A DNA stretch of 64,000 bases from Curtobacterium luteum (GCF_001475545.1 NZ_LDQC01000002.1:86900-150899), one strand, 5' to 3'; shown: positions 25,437 through 34,168, counted from the stretch's first letter. Numbers and translations: made by a program. Notes: generated by a model not told the origin, from the sequence alone.

Positions 25437-25642
25437 CTGTCCGGTGGGCTCCGAGCAGCCGACCTCGGCACGCGCCGTTCGCGTGTCGACGACAACCTTC
25501 GACCGCAGCGGCAGTGAGCGGCGAGCCTGCTGATCGGTCTCCGGGACGCCCGACGCCGTCGGCCGATCGAGTGTCGGCCTCTCCAGCGGCCGGCCCGTCC
25601 CCGACCGGATCCGTCGATCACCGGATGTGCCGAGGACGACGA

Positions 25643-25681
25643 ACCGGCCGTCCCACCCGGTGGTGCGGTGGAACGGCCGGT
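25643..25681 (-). terminator. Hairpin after the Wzz/BY-kinase gene
   Basis: Arms 25643-25657 and 25667-25681 pair in 14 of 15 positions around a 9-base loop. It lies 18 bases beyond the stop of the minus-strand kinase gene, so it probably ends that transcript. Confidence 0.65.
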
Positions 25682-25698
25682 CGGGTCGGGAGGAGGTG

Positions 25699-27126
25699 TC
25701 AGCTCCGCGCGGCGCGGCGTCCGCCGGTACGAGGGACAGCGGAGAAGTCGACCGCTGAGCCCCCCCTGCCGTAGTACGCGTAGTACGTGCCGTACCCGTA
25801 CGAGCCCGCACCCTTCGTGGGCAGCATCGTCATGACCAACCCGAGGGTGCGTCCGCCGACGCTCGCGAGTGCGTCGAGCGCGACGCGGAGTTGGTTCCGG
25901 GAGGCGCGGCCGGCCGCAGCGATGACGAGCGCACCGTCCGTCAGGCGCGCGAGCAGTGCGGCGTCCGTCACCGGCAGGAGCGGCGGAGCATCGATGATGA
26001 CGTAGTCGAACGCTGTCGACAGGTGATCGACGAGTGCGCGCATCCGAGCACTGCCGAGCAGTTCGGACGGGTTCGGGGGGATGCGGCCCGCCGGCAGGAC
26101 GTGCAGCCCGCCGGACCCCCACGGGTGGATCACGTCGTCGAGTTCGGCGCGGCCGATCAGGACGTCGGTCAGGCCGGCAGCCCCCTCGACGCCGAGCACG
26201 TCGTCGAGCCGGGGTCGTCGGAGGTCCGCATCCACGATGATCACCCGGACGCCGCTCTCGGCCATCGCGATCGCCAGGTTCGCGGCGGTCGTCGACTTGC
26301 CCTCGGACGGGAGGGACGACGTGATCGTGAAGCTCCGGACCGTGTCGTCCAGGTCGACGAACTGCACGTTCGTCCGGAGCGTGCGGAACGACTCGGCGCG
26401 CGGGTTCCGCGGATCGACGTGGACTATCAGTGGCTGCTTGGTGGCGGCGGGATCGAAGCCGATGCCTCCGAGCACCGGGAGCTCCGTCACGGCCCGGACG
26501 TCCTCTTGCGTGCGGACCTTGGTGTCGAGTGTGCTGCGGATCAGGGCGGCGGCGATCCCCAGGACCAGTCCGACCGTGAGCCCGAGGACGAGGTTCGTGG
26601 TGAGCTTGGGCGAGGTCGGGGTGGTCGGGACGACCGGGGGTTCGATGGTCCCGATCCGGACGAGTGAGGGGCCACCGGAGGTGGGTGTCTCGAGGTCCTC
26701 GGTGACGACCTTGGCGAAGCTCGACCCGACTGCGCCGGCGACCTTCGCGGCCGTCGCGGCGTCAGGGTGCTGGACGGTGATGTCGATGACCACCGTGTTC
26801 ACCTTCGAGGCTGCGGTCACCCGGCCGGCGAGCGCCGCGACGCTCTCGTCGAGGTCGAGTTCGTCGATGACCGGTTGGAGGACGCTCGCCGTGGTGACGA
26901 CATCGATGTACGACGACACCTTCTGCTGCGCCGCGCTGTTGCCCTGCACGAGCTCGCTGGTCGTGGTGCCGGTCGACTGGACGGCCACGAAGACCTTCGT
27001 CGTCGAGGAGTACAGGGGGGTCGCGGAGAGCGTCAGGGCGGCACCGCCCGCCAGTCCGAGGGTGCTCAGTGCCACAACGAGGAGCCACGAGCGGCGGATC
27101 ACGCGGACGAAGTCGGGGAAGGTCAT
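25699..27126 (-). CDS. Wzz/BY-kinase fusion (polysaccharide tyrosine autokinase)
   Basis: 475 residues. Residues 1-200 form a chain-length-determinant domain with membrane helices near 13-33 and 178-197. The cytoplasmic kinase follows: Walker A SSLPSEGKST (270-279), Walker A' VIIVDAD (295-301), Walker B YVIIDAPP (375-382). The C-terminus ends in a tyrosine cluster (Tyr443, 445, 448, 449, 451, 452), the usual autophosphorylation tail. It should control polymer length and export through phosphorylation cycles. Adaptor and kinase are one chain, as is common in actinobacteria. No cognate phosphatase gene is in the window. TGAGGA precedes the ATG. Confidence 0.93.
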   Translation of the reverse strand: MTFPDFVRVIRRSWLLVVALSTLGLAGGAALTLSATPLYSSTTKVFVAVQSTGTTTSELVQGNSAAQQKVSSYIDVVTTASVLQPVIDELDLDESVAALAGRVTAASKVNTVVIDITVQHPDAATAAKVAGAVGSSFAKVVTEDLETPTSGGPSLVRIGTIEPPVVPTTPTSPKLTTNLVLGLTVGLVLGIAAALIRSTLDTKVRTQEDVRAVTELPVLGGIGFDPAATKQPLIVHVDPRNPRAESFRTLRTNVQFVDLDDTVRSFTITSSLPSEGKSTTAANLAIAMAESGVRVIIVDADLRRPRLDDVLGVEGAAGLTDVLIGRAELDDVIHPWGSGGLHVLPAGRIPPNPSELLGSARMRALVDHLSTAFDYVIIDAPPLLPVTDAALLARLTDGALVIAAAGRASRNQLRVALDALASVGGRTLGLVMTMLPTKGAGSYGYGTYYAYYGRGGSAVDFSAVPRTGGRRAARS

Positions 27127-27147
27127 CGGTCCTCACAGGTCGACGGA

Positions 27148-27187
27148 TTGATGTATCAAGTATCACACGCGCGAACGGGTTGTGCAA
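27148..27187 (-). promoter_or_regulatory. Promoter of Wzz/BY-kinase with shared EPS element
   Basis: On the minus strand: TTGCAC (27182-27187), 17 bases, GATACT (27159-27164). The element TGATACTTGATACATCAA (27148-27165) covers the -10 and initiation region, in the same position as at the dehydrogenase promoter. The -35 abuts the end of the upstream glycosyltransferase gene. Confidence 0.72.
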
Positions 27188-28213
27188 TCAAGTGAGATGC
27201 TTTCGAGCGGCGTGGAACGACGCCTCGATCGACAACCCCTGCGCGTTGGCGTGGACGTGATCCGACACGCGACGGCGGAGCGCTGCATCGGTCGCGAGCG
27301 ATCGAACCGCGTCCACCCATGCGTCGGTCGCCGTCACCGGGAGGACGAAGCGGTCGGAGAGCTCGCGGTCTGTGAAGAGGAAGGGCGCGACGCCGGTCTG
27401 GTCGCTGAGCACGACCGGGAGGCCGGCGCTCGCTGCCTCGACCGGGCTCCGACCGAAGGCGTCACGGTGCGAGGTGCACAGGGCGGTGCCGGAACCGGAC
27501 CAGATCGACCGCGGATCCGCCCAGCCCTCCCAGCGGATCGTCGGAGGGGCGCCCCGCAGGAGGCTCTCGCGCAGCGGGCCCTCGCCGTGGACCGTCGCAT
27601 CGAATCCGGTCCGCCGGACGATCTCGACGAACTCGGCCGGGCCCTTCTCGACGGACAGTCGTCCGGCCCAGCGGAGTGGCCCACTCGCGGACCCGTCGTC
27701 CGACCGGTCGAGGAGGGGGACGCCAGCGGGCACGATCACGGCGTCACGCGCGCTCCGGATCTGGTCGGCGAGCAGGGGTGACGTCGCCCAGACGTCGTCC
27801 GCACGACGGAGCGCCCGGGTCTCGAGGTGTCGGAGCACGGCTGACCGCACTCGGCCCTGCTCGCCGGTGCCCGGCCACGGGAGGCCACGGACCCAGGCGA
27901 CGTGTCGGACCGGGATGTCCGTCCGGGAAGCCGCGATGTCGCTCTGGGGCACCATCGTGATCACCGTGTCGCCGGGGTCGACGTGCCGTGCAAGGAGCTC
28001 GTCGAGTGCCGAGAGCAACGCGGCCCCCCGCTCCGCGATGTCGACCTCGGTGACACCGGACTGTCTCGTCCGGGCGCCCCCCGCGCCGGGGCGGACGGCG
28101 ATGAGGGCTCGCCAGTCCTCACCGGAGGCACGCGCGGTACGGACGAGGTCGATCGTGGAGTGGTAGACGCCGCTGCGGGCCATGAGCGGTGCAGCGACGA
28201 TGACGACGCTCAC
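27188..28213 (-). CDS. Glycosyltransferase (GT4-like)
   Basis: 341 residues. N-terminal VSVVIVAAPLMARSGVYHSTIDLV is a GT-B acceptor-domain start. The donor domain has PLRWAGRLSVEKGPAEFVEI, ATVHGEGPLRESLL and CTSHRDAFGRSPVEAASAGLPVVLSDQTGV, where FGRSPVEAASAGLPVV is the classical GT4 E-x7-E nucleotide-sugar motif. GTG at 28213 overlaps the stop of the preceding glycosyltransferase by four bases, so the two are co-translated. Probably a cytoplasmic-face sugar transferase for the exopolysaccharide unit. Confidence 0.88.
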   Translation of the reverse strand: MSVVIVAAPLMARSGVYHSTIDLVRTARASGEDWRALIAVRPGAGGARTRQSGVTEVDIAERGAALLSALDELLARHVDPGDTVITMVPQSDIAASRTDIPVRHVAWVRGLPWPGTGEQGRVRSAVLRHLETRALRRADDVWATSPLLADQIRSARDAVIVPAGVPLLDRSDDGSASGPLRWAGRLSVEKGPAEFVEIVRRTGFDATVHGEGPLRESLLRGAPPTIRWEGWADPRSIWSGSGTALCTSHRDAFGRSPVEAASAGLPVVLSDQTGVAPFLFTDRELSDRFVLPVTATDAWVDAVRSLATDAALRRRVSDHVHANAQGLSIEASFHAARKHLT

Positions 28214-29337
28214 GCGCCGACCAGCTCGAGGATCGCGCCCGCCTTCTGCTGCCAGGTCGCACTGCGGGGGATGGACGTCGGCATGCGGGGGACGCGGGGT
28301 CCCGTTCCGGTCGTCCAACGTCGGAGCGTCGATGCGTGGTCCTCGATCGGGAGCGCGGTGACCCCGTCGATGCCGCGGCGTCCGGCGCCGTCGACCGGCG
28401 TGGACAGCGTCGGCAGTCCGGCCGCTCGGTACTCGTAGGTCTTGATGATGTCGCCGCCGACCTCGAATGCGCCGACGTTGTGCGGCACCCACCCCACGTC
28501 GAACGTCGTGAGCAGCTCGGGAACGTCGTCGTAGTGCACGTCTCCGAGCAGGCGGACGTTCGCAGCGGCGTCCAGCGGGGCGCGGTACTCACGGTCGAGG
28601 ACCGGGCCGGCGAACACGAACTCGACGTCCGGCAGGGCTCGGACCGTCCGGAGGATGCCCTGGAGGTCCAGTCGGTGGCCGATCTTGCCCACGTAACCGA
28701 CCCGCATCGGCCCCGCGGCGCGCTGCTCCGTGGAGAACCGCTCGGGGTCGCACCCGTTCGGCAGGAGGACGACGTCGTCACGTCCGAAACGACGAGCGAG
28801 GGCGACCGTGCCCTCTGCGTTCGCCGTGACGTGGTCCGCACGGTCGAACGCCTCCCGGTACGCGTTCTCGACCTCGGCCCGGATCGATGCGAAGGCGAAG
28901 TGCTTCGTCCAGTCGTCGAGGAGGTCCATGACGACCGTGCCGTTGTCGAACGGGTTGCGCGCGCTCGCTGCCGTCGCCACGAAGGGGTTCCACACGACTG
29001 CCGGGACGCCTCGGACACTGCTCGGGAGCGTGGGGTACGCCGTCGCGGACGTCACCCACCATCGACGTCGGTCCCGGAGGTCCGGCACTCGGAGGGATCG
29101 GGGAGTCACGGGGCGGGTGCCCGCGGCGACCCGGGTCGTGTCGACCGGACGGGTGGGCAGCAGGGCAGGGTCCGGACGACTGACGACACCGACGCCGCCG
29201 TGGTCCGCGGTCAGGCGACCGAACCACTCGATGAGGTGACCGTCCCGCGTGCGGTACCCCTCGGCGACGAGCTTGCGCTGTCCGTGCATGGGGTAGGCGA
29301 GGAGGCGGGGGACGAAGGAGGGCATCCGAGTTGTCAT
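28210..29337 (-). CDS. Glycosyltransferase (GT4/GT1-like)
   Basis: 375 residues. It has a GT-B layout with DLLDDWTKHFAFASIRAEVENAYREAFDRADHVTANAEG in the first domain (the DxxDDW...F pattern of capsule GTs) and MRVGYVGKIGHRLDLQGI, VEFVFAGPVLDREY, and IIKTYEYRAAGLPTLSTPVDG in the second. ATG at 29337 has no Shine-Dalgarno site; a -10 ends ten bases upstream, so the leader is at most a few bases. First of two coupled minus-strand glycosyltransferase genes, divergent from the SGNH acyltransferase. Confidence 0.87.
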   Translation of the reverse strand: MTTRMPSFVPRLLAYPMHGQRKLVAEGYRTRDGHLIEWFGRLTADHGGVGVVSRPDPALLPTRPVDTTRVAAGTRPVTPRSLRVPDLRDRRRWWVTSATAYPTLPSSVRGVPAVVWNPFVATAASARNPFDNGTVVMDLLDDWTKHFAFASIRAEVENAYREAFDRADHVTANAEGTVALARRFGRDDVVLLPNGCDPERFSTEQRAAGPMRVGYVGKIGHRLDLQGILRTVRALPDVEFVFAGPVLDREYRAPLDAAANVRLLGDVHYDDVPELLTTFDVGWVPHNVGAFEVGGDIIKTYEYRAAGLPTLSTPVDGAGRRGIDGVTALPIEDHASTLRRWTTGTGPRVPRMPTSIPRSATWQQKAGAILELVGA

Positions 29338-29347
29338 AACGCATATC

Positions 29348-29376
29348 AGTATATCAGCGAGTCGACGTGGGCCCAA
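29348..29376 (-). promoter_or_regulatory. Promoter of the two minus-strand glycosyltransferase genes
   Basis: On the minus strand: TTGGGC (29371-29376), 17 bases, TATACT (29348-29353), then ten bases to the ATG. GATATACTGATATGC over the -10 is loosely related to the shared EPS element (ATACT followed by GATA) but is too diverged to count as a firm member. Confidence 0.6.
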
Positions 29377-29384
29377 GGGTGGCC

Positions 29385-29421
29385 TTGCAGATGTAATGCA
29401 TACAAAATATTATGTTTGCAT
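29385..29421 (+). promoter_or_regulatory. Leaderless promoter and palindromic operator of the SGNH acyltransferase
   Basis: TTGCAG (29385-29390), exactly 17 bases, TATTAT (29408-29413), then six bases to the ATG at 29420. A 26-base imperfect palindrome (29396-29421, arms opening ATGCA and closing TGCAT) spans the -10 to the start codon and would let a regulator block initiation. Confidence 0.72.
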
Positions 29422-31468
29422 GTCGTCCTCCTTCCGGCCGGAACTCGAGGGGCTCCGCGCGCTCGCGGTCGCCCTCGTCGTCGCACAACATGCGTTCTCG
29501 GTGCCACGAGGTGGGTGGATCGGTGTCGACGTGTTCTTCGTCCTCTCCGGGTACCTGATCACGCGCGGTCTCGTGGGCGAGATCCGAGCCGGGGGTCGGA
29601 TCGACTACGCCGCGTTCATCATCCGGCGTGCCCGACGCATCCTCCCGGCGGCGGTCTTCGTGGTCCTCGTCACGGTCGCGGCCGGGTGGGCACTCTGGTT
29701 CCGTCCCCGTGCCGTCGCGCTCACGTTGGATGCCGTCGCGTCGCTGCTCTCGGTCGAGAACGTGCACCTCATCGTCACGGGGACGTCCTACTTCGCCGAG
29801 GGCGGTCCCGTGTCGCCCCTCCAGCACTACTGGTCACTCGCGGTGGAGGAGCAGTTCTACGCGGTCTGGCCGCTGCTCGTGATCGCGACGGCGGCGGTGT
29901 GGGGGAAGCGGGTGGCAGCGCGGAGACTGGTGGCCCGGATCGCTCTGGCCGCCGTGGTCGCTTCGGTCGCCTGGGCCGTCGTCCGGGGCGATGGGACCGG
30001 GGTCTACTTCGACCCCGTCGTGCGGACGTGGGAGCTCGCTGCCGGCGCGCTCGTCGCCGCCCTCGCCGTGTCACCCCGCCCACGGATGGCCGGCGCCGCG
30101 GTCGTCGCCGGGCTCGGTCTCGTCCTGTCGAGCGCCGTGCTCGTCCCCGCGTCGGTCACGAACCCGCTCCCGGCGGTCGTCCCTCCCGTCATCGGCACGG
30201 CCCTGGTCATCGTCGGCGGCGACCGTGCCCCGGTCGGCGTCACCGCTGCGCTCCGATGGCGGCCGGTGCGCTTCGTCGGTCGGATCTCGTTCTCGCTCTA
30301 CCTCTGGCACTTCCCGGTCCTGGTCTTCCTGCGCTCGGTCTTCCCCGAGCAGGAGTGGACCCCGGTGGTCGCGGTGCTCCTCGCCGTTGCGCTGGCGGCG
30401 TTCTCCTACCGATGGGTGGAGCGTCCCTTCGCCGGACGACCGCTGCCGGTGCGCCGTCGTCGCGCACGACGGCCTGCGCGGACACGCCGACTCGTCGCGG
30501 TGGGCGCAACGGCCCCGCTGCTCGTCGCCGCCACGATCGCACAGGTCGCCCTGCCGGCGGCGACGCGACCCGAAGCCGCGGCTGCACGACTCGGGCTCGC
30601 CGGCGAGGCCCGCTCCGCGACGAGCGCGACGGCGCAGGAGCTGCGCGCCGCGCTGCTCCACGACCCGGTCCGCGACGACGTGAGCTCCGTACTGGACTCG
30701 GCGTTCACGACGGAGTTCGCTCCCGAGATGAGCAGTGTCTCCGGCTGCCGCAACGAGCTGACGAGTCCGGTCGACCGGGCCAGGACCTGCACCACGCCCG
30801 GTTCGGGTCGGCGAGCACTCGTCATCGGGGACTCCATCGCGATGTCATGGGTCCCCGCAGTGCGCCGCGCCCTCGCCGACCGAGGGTGGGAGGTGCGGGC
30901 ACTGGGCTTCGCTTCCTGCGCACCTGCCGATGCCGGCCGGACGCCGACGCTGACGGGTGACGGCCTGTGCGAGCACGCTCGTACTCGGATGCGAGCCGAG
31001 GTCGGACGAGTGCGTCCCGACCTCCTCATCGTCGCGAACGACGAGCAGGCGTTCTCCCGCACGCTGGACGCAGACGGCGATCAGGCCGGTGAGCGCTGGG
31101 AGGCCAGCACCCGGAGGCTCCTCGACGACGTGCGCGGCGCGGCGGGGCGCACGGTCCTGCTCGGGGCCCCGCCCATCGGAGCAGACCCCGCAGCATGCGC
31201 GACGCGTCGAAACGGTGTCGACCACTGCACGACGACCCCGAGCGCGGCGGGCCGGATGCTGGTCGCGGCCAACGAAGCGGCCGTGGCCGGGCGGTCCGAC
31301 GCGGCGGTGATCGACGTCGTCGACTGGTTCTGCGCTGACGATCGCTGCCCCGTGGTCGCCGGGGATCTCCTGGTCAGGGTCGACGAGCGTCACCTCACCA
31401 ACGCGTACTCCGAGCGGCTCGGCGGCGTGCTGCGGGGTGCGCTGTTCCGCGGTGCGGACGCGGCGTGA
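29420..31468 (+). CDS. OafA-type acyltransferase with C-terminal SGNH domain
   Basis: 682 residues. Residues 1-350 form the membrane acyltransferase-3 domain: FRPELEGLRALAVALVVAQHA (with the conserved His), GWIGVDVFFVLSGYLIT, YAAFIIRRARRILPAA, and QHYWSLAVEEQFYAVWPLL. After one more helix (near residues 360-375) comes an extracytoplasmic SGNH domain with nucleophile Ser472 in VIGDSIAMSW and a C-terminal DERHLTNAYS holding the catalytic Asp/His region. Such proteins O-acetylate surface polysaccharides. Position beside the glycosyltransferases makes the exopolysaccharide the likely acceptor. Confidence 0.92.
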   Translation: MSSSFRPELEGLRALAVALVVAQHAFSVPRGGWIGVDVFFVLSGYLITRGLVGEIRAGGRIDYAAFIIRRARRILPAAVFVVLVTVAAGWALWFRPRAVALTLDAVASLLSVENVHLIVTGTSYFAEGGPVSPLQHYWSLAVEEQFYAVWPLLVIATAAVWGKRVAARRLVARIALAAVVASVAWAVVRGDGTGVYFDPVVRTWELAAGALVAALAVSPRPRMAGAAVVAGLGLVLSSAVLVPASVTNPLPAVVPPVIGTALVIVGGDRAPVGVTAALRWRPVRFVGRISFSLYLWHFPVLVFLRSVFPEQEWTPVVAVLLAVALAAFSYRWVERPFAGRPLPVRRRRARRPARTRRLVAVGATAPLLVAATIAQVALPAATRPEAAAARLGLAGEARSATSATAQELRAALLHDPVRDDVSSVLDSAFTTEFAPEMSSVSGCRNELTSPVDRARTCTTPGSGRRALVIGDSIAMSWVPAVRRALADRGWEVRALGFASCAPADAGRTPTLTGDGLCEHARTRMRAEVGRVRPDLLIVANDEQAFSRTLDADGDQAGERWEASTRRLLDDVRGAAGRTVLLGAPPIGADPAACATRRNGVDHCTTTPSAAGRMLVAANEAAVAGRSDAAVIDVVDWFCADDRCPVVAGDLLVRVDERHLTNAYSERLGGVLRGALFRGADAA

Positions 31469-32611
31469 TCAGCCGACCCGCGACGCGGTCACCGTGAACC
31501 GCGGCGTCCGGACGACCTGACGCGTCGGCCCGACGGCGCGCTCCAGTGCTGGCCGGTACCGCAGGTGCGAGTTCCAGACGCACCACAGTTCACCGCCGGA
31601 CTGGAGGATCGTGGCCGCGTTCCGGAACATGGCCTCGGCTGCGTCGGTGGTCACCGTGGTGTCCGCGTGGAACGGCGGGTTGCACAGGACGAGCTGGGCG
31701 CAGCCGTCCGGGAGTTCGTCGCCCGCGTCGGTGCGGACGACCTGCACGCGGTCACCGACGCCGTTCGCCGCAGCGGTCGCCTTCGTCGACGCCACCGCGG
31801 TCTGCGACACGTCCGTCGCGATGACCTTGATGCCCCCGCGCTGCCGCGCGAGCGACACCGCGATGACGCCGTTCCCGCACCCGAGGTCGACCGCAGTCCG
31901 AGCAGTGGGGACAGCGTCACGCATGACGTCGAGGAGCACGCGCGTGCCCTGGTCGAGCGAGGTCCCGGCGAAGACGCCGCCGTGCGCGACGAGGGTCAGT
32001 CCGAGCTCGTCGTTGTGCACCGACCGTGGCCACGGGTTCGACGTGTCGGCGCGGACGGCCGAGGCGCGGAGCGGATCCTGCGCGACGAGCAGCCGCGACT
32101 TGCCGCGTCCCCGGGAGGCCGTCACCTCGCCGAAGTACCGGCGGAGGACGTCGTTCTGCCCGAGGTTCATGTGCTTCGAGACCCCGCCGCACAACAGCAC
32201 GACGTCGGGCGACGCGTACCGGGCGACCGCGCGGGCGATCTCGTCGAGTCGGTCGTTCGACTTCGACAGGCGCAGCAGGACGAGCCGCGCGTCGGTGAAC
32301 GCCCGCTCGAGCGAGTCGGGGTGGTGGAATCCTCGCCGACCGAACACACCGGCGTTGGCCTCGAGTGCGCGGACGCCGACCAGGGAGTCCTGGACGACCC
32401 GGACGTCCGATGCGCCGTGCACGGTGATGATCCCGAGCGTGAGCACGCCGTTGCGGTCGTCGACGACGGCGACCTCGCCCGGCTGCCGGAGCGCGTCCCC
32501 GTGGACGTGCGGCGCCTCGTCGAGGATGAAACGGTCGGTGCCGTCGATCGTGATCAGGTCCGGCGCGTCGTCGTCGCGACGGCGGAAGAGGTCGGCGAGG
32601 TCCGGTGGCAC
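31469..32611 (-). CDS. RlmG/RsmC-like class I SAM-dependent methyltransferase
   Basis: 380 residues, the length of RlmG. The N-terminal half is a degenerate methyltransferase-like domain. The C-terminal catalytic half has motif I VDLGCGNGVIAVSLA and the NPPFH motif typical of exocyclic-amine guanine methyltransferases acting on 16S or 23S rRNA. Which base is modified cannot be told from sequence. GTG start at 32611 has no Shine-Dalgarno site; TAGGGT ends six bases upstream (leaderless pattern). It abuts the convergent acyltransferase with no gap and lies directly after hspR in the same direction. Confidence 0.85.
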   Translation of the reverse strand: MPPDLADLFRRRDDDAPDLITIDGTDRFILDEAPHVHGDALRQPGEVAVVDDRNGVLTLGIITVHGASDVRVVQDSLVGVRALEANAGVFGRRGFHHPDSLERAFTDARLVLLRLSKSNDRLDEIARAVARYASPDVVLLCGGVSKHMNLGQNDVLRRYFGEVTASRGRGKSRLLVAQDPLRASAVRADTSNPWPRSVHNDELGLTLVAHGGVFAGTSLDQGTRVLLDVMRDAVPTARTAVDLGCGNGVIAVSLARQRGGIKVIATDVSQTAVASTKATAAANGVGDRVQVVRTDAGDELPDGCAQLVLCNPPFHADTTVTTDAAEAMFRNAATILQSGGELWCVWNSHLRYRPALERAVGPTRQVVRTPRFTVTASRVG

Positions 32612-32634
32612 GGCGCCACCCTACCCAGTGCGTC

Positions 32635-33054
32635 CTAGTGCGGCGGACGCCAGAGGACGATCTGCGTGTTCCGCTGCGGTCGCACGCCGGCGCGCAGGGG
32701 AACGGCGCCGCCGGTGGCCGACGCGGCGAAGACGCGCGCTCCCGGCCGGTTGATGAGCTGGTCGGCGAGGGCGGTCTCGAGCTCGGACACCCGTGCGCGG
32801 AGCGCACGGTTCTCGTTCTCCAGCTCGAGCACCCGCCGGATGCCCTCGAGCGAGACGCCCTCGGATCCGAGCCGTGCGATCTCCCGCAGCTGCGCGATGT
32901 CCCGCATGGAGTACCGGCGCGAGCCACCGCGGGTCCGCCCGGGCACGACGAGGCCGAGCCGGTCGTACTGCCGCAGGGTCTGCGGGTGCATCTCGGCGAG
33001 CTCGGCAGCCATGGCGATGGCGAAGACGGGCGAGTTCTCGTCCATGTCGGTCAT
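32635..33054 (-). CDS. hspR: HspR, MerR-family heat-shock repressor
   Basis: 139 residues. The N-terminal winged helix reads VFAIAMAAELAEMHPQTLRQYDRLGLVVPGRTRGGSRRYSMRDIAQL, the HspR signature, followed by a coiled-coil (LENENRALRARVSELETALADQ). The tail is longer than the MerR core and ends in a basic segment. HspR binds HAIR sites and uses DnaK as co-repressor in actinobacteria (known). Two HAIR sites are in this window, at dnaK and clpB. ATG at 33054 has GGAAGGGG upstream. It is the last gene of the chaperone operon, separated from dnaJ by 106 bases containing a large hairpin. Confidence 0.95.
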   Translation of the reverse strand: MTDMDENSPVFAIAMAAELAEMHPQTLRQYDRLGLVVPGRTRGGSRRYSMRDIAQLREIARLGSEGVSLEGIRRVLELENENRALRARVSELETALADQLINRPGARVFAASATGGAVPLRAGVRPQRNTQIVLWRPPH

Positions 33055-33092
33055 CAACCGCCCCTTCCGTTCACCACGTGGTCTGGAACCCA

Positions 33093-33143
33093 GCCTGGAG
33101 GCCCGGCGAGCGTCCGTCAGGAAGCCGCGCCGGGCCTCCAAGC
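33093..33143. repeat. GGAGGC-family hairpin between dnaJ and hspR
   Basis: Arms 33093-33108 and 33128-33143 pair in 15 of 16 positions (the exception can form G-U) with a 19-base loop. A T-tract (33148-33152) follows on the plus strand only. On the operon strand it would be an internal hairpin that could lower hspR expression relative to dnaK. Confidence 0.75.
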
Positions 33144-33160
33144 CGGGTTTTTGCAGCGCG

Positions 33161-34168
33161 CTAGCCGCGCGCCTTGGCGAGGAGGTCCTCGCGGGGGTCC
33201 TCGGCGGGCAGCGAAGCCGCGAGTGCCTCGACGGCCTCACGCTGCTTGTCCGACAGGTGGGAGGGCACCGCGACCTGCACGGTGGCGAGCAGGTCTCCCG
33301 TGCCCTTGCTGCTGGCGACGCCGCGACCCTTGACCCGCAGGACGCGACCCGACGGGGTACCGGGCGCGACCCGCAGCTTGACGGGTTCGCCGCCGAGCGT
33401 CGGGACCTGGATCGTCGCGCCGAGCGCCGCCTCCACGAACGTCACCGGGACGTCCACGCGGAGGTTGAGTCCGTCGCGCTCGAACACCGGGTGCTTCCGG
33501 ACCGAGACCGTGACCACGAGGTCACCGGCTTCACCGCCGTCAGGCGACGGCTGCCCGCGCCCGCGGAGGCGGATCTTCTGCCCGTCCGCGACCCCGGCCG
33601 GGATCCGGACGTTCACCGGACGGCCGTTGCCCTGCGAGAGCTTGACGGTGTCGCCGGCGATCGCGGTCGCGAAGTCGAGCGTCGTGGACGCCGTGACGTC
33701 CACGCCCTTCGACGGCCCGCCGAAGCCGCGGTATCCGCCGTTCGACTGACCGAAGCCGCCGCCGCCGAACATGCCGCCGAGGATGTCTTCGAAGCCGCTG
33801 GGTCCGCCGCGTCCGTTGCCCGGCTGCCCGAACCGGACGCGCTGTCCGCCGCCGCCACCACCGAACATGCCGCCGAAGACGTCCTCGAAGCCGCCCTGGG
33901 CGCCCGGGCCACCCGCGGTGAAGCGGGCCCCGGACCCCATGGCGCGGACCTGGTCGTACTCCTGGCGCTGCTCCTTGTCGGACAGCACCGAGTAGGCCTC
34001 GCTGATCTCCTTGAAGCGGGCCTCGGCTGCAGCGTCTCCCGGGTTGGAGTCCGGGTGGTACTGCCGCGCGAGCTTCCGGTAGGTCTTCTTCAGCTCAGCG
34101 TCGCTCGCCGTCTTGTCGACGCCGAGGACCTTGTAGAAGTCCTTGTCGAACCAGTCCTGACTGGCCAT
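33161..34168 (-). CDS. dnaJ: DnaJ co-chaperone (type II, no zinc finger)
   Basis: 335 residues. J domain at residues 9-75 with YHPDSN containing the HPD motif, then a Gly/Phe-rich region to about residue 150 (GGFEDVFGGMFGGGGG, repeated), then the C-terminal substrate domain (VKLSQGNGRPVNVRIPAGVADGQKIRLRGRG). The CxxCxGxG zinc-binding domain is absent, so it is CbpA/DnaJ-II-like. It stimulates DnaK ATPase. AAGGAGG lies upstream of the ATG. Confidence 0.95.
   Translation of the reverse strand: MASQDWFDKDFYKVLGVDKTASDAELKKTYRKLARQYHPDSNPGDAAAEARFKEISEAYSVLSDKEQRQEYDQVRAMGSGARFTAGGPGAQGGFEDVFGGMFGGGGGGQRVRFGQPGNGRGGPSGFEDILGGMFGGGGFGQSNGGYRGFGGPSKGVDVTASTTLDFATAIAGDTVKLSQGNGRPVNVRIPAGVADGQKIRLRGRGQPSPDGGEAGDLVVTVSVRKHPVFERDGLNLRVDVPVTFVEAALGATIQVPTLGGEPVKLRVAPGTPSGRVLRVKGRGVASSKGTGDLLATVQVAVPSHLSDKQREAVEALAASLPAEDPREDLLAKARG

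Larger units (their letters stand above)
25249..25698. other. 450-base gene-free stretch between convergent EPS genes
   Basis: No coding frame here looks real: reading frames are Pro/Arg-rich, lack ribosome-binding sites and have no recognisable domains. It contains three tandem 23-base repeats (25368-25436) and a hairpin just downstream of the Wzz/BY-kinase gene (25643-25681). It may be decayed coding sequence. Confidence 0.6.

Noticed and set aside
25245..25774. Small coding frames in the gene-free gap (up to 210 codons)
   Set aside because: They are Pro/Arg/Ser-rich, without start signals, and run through tandem repeats and a hairpin; no family resemblance.
33148..33152. Classical rho-independent terminator for a plus-strand gene at the T-tract
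   Set aside because: No plus-strand gene precedes it; the genes on both sides are transcribed from the minus strand, so the T-tract is probably incidental.
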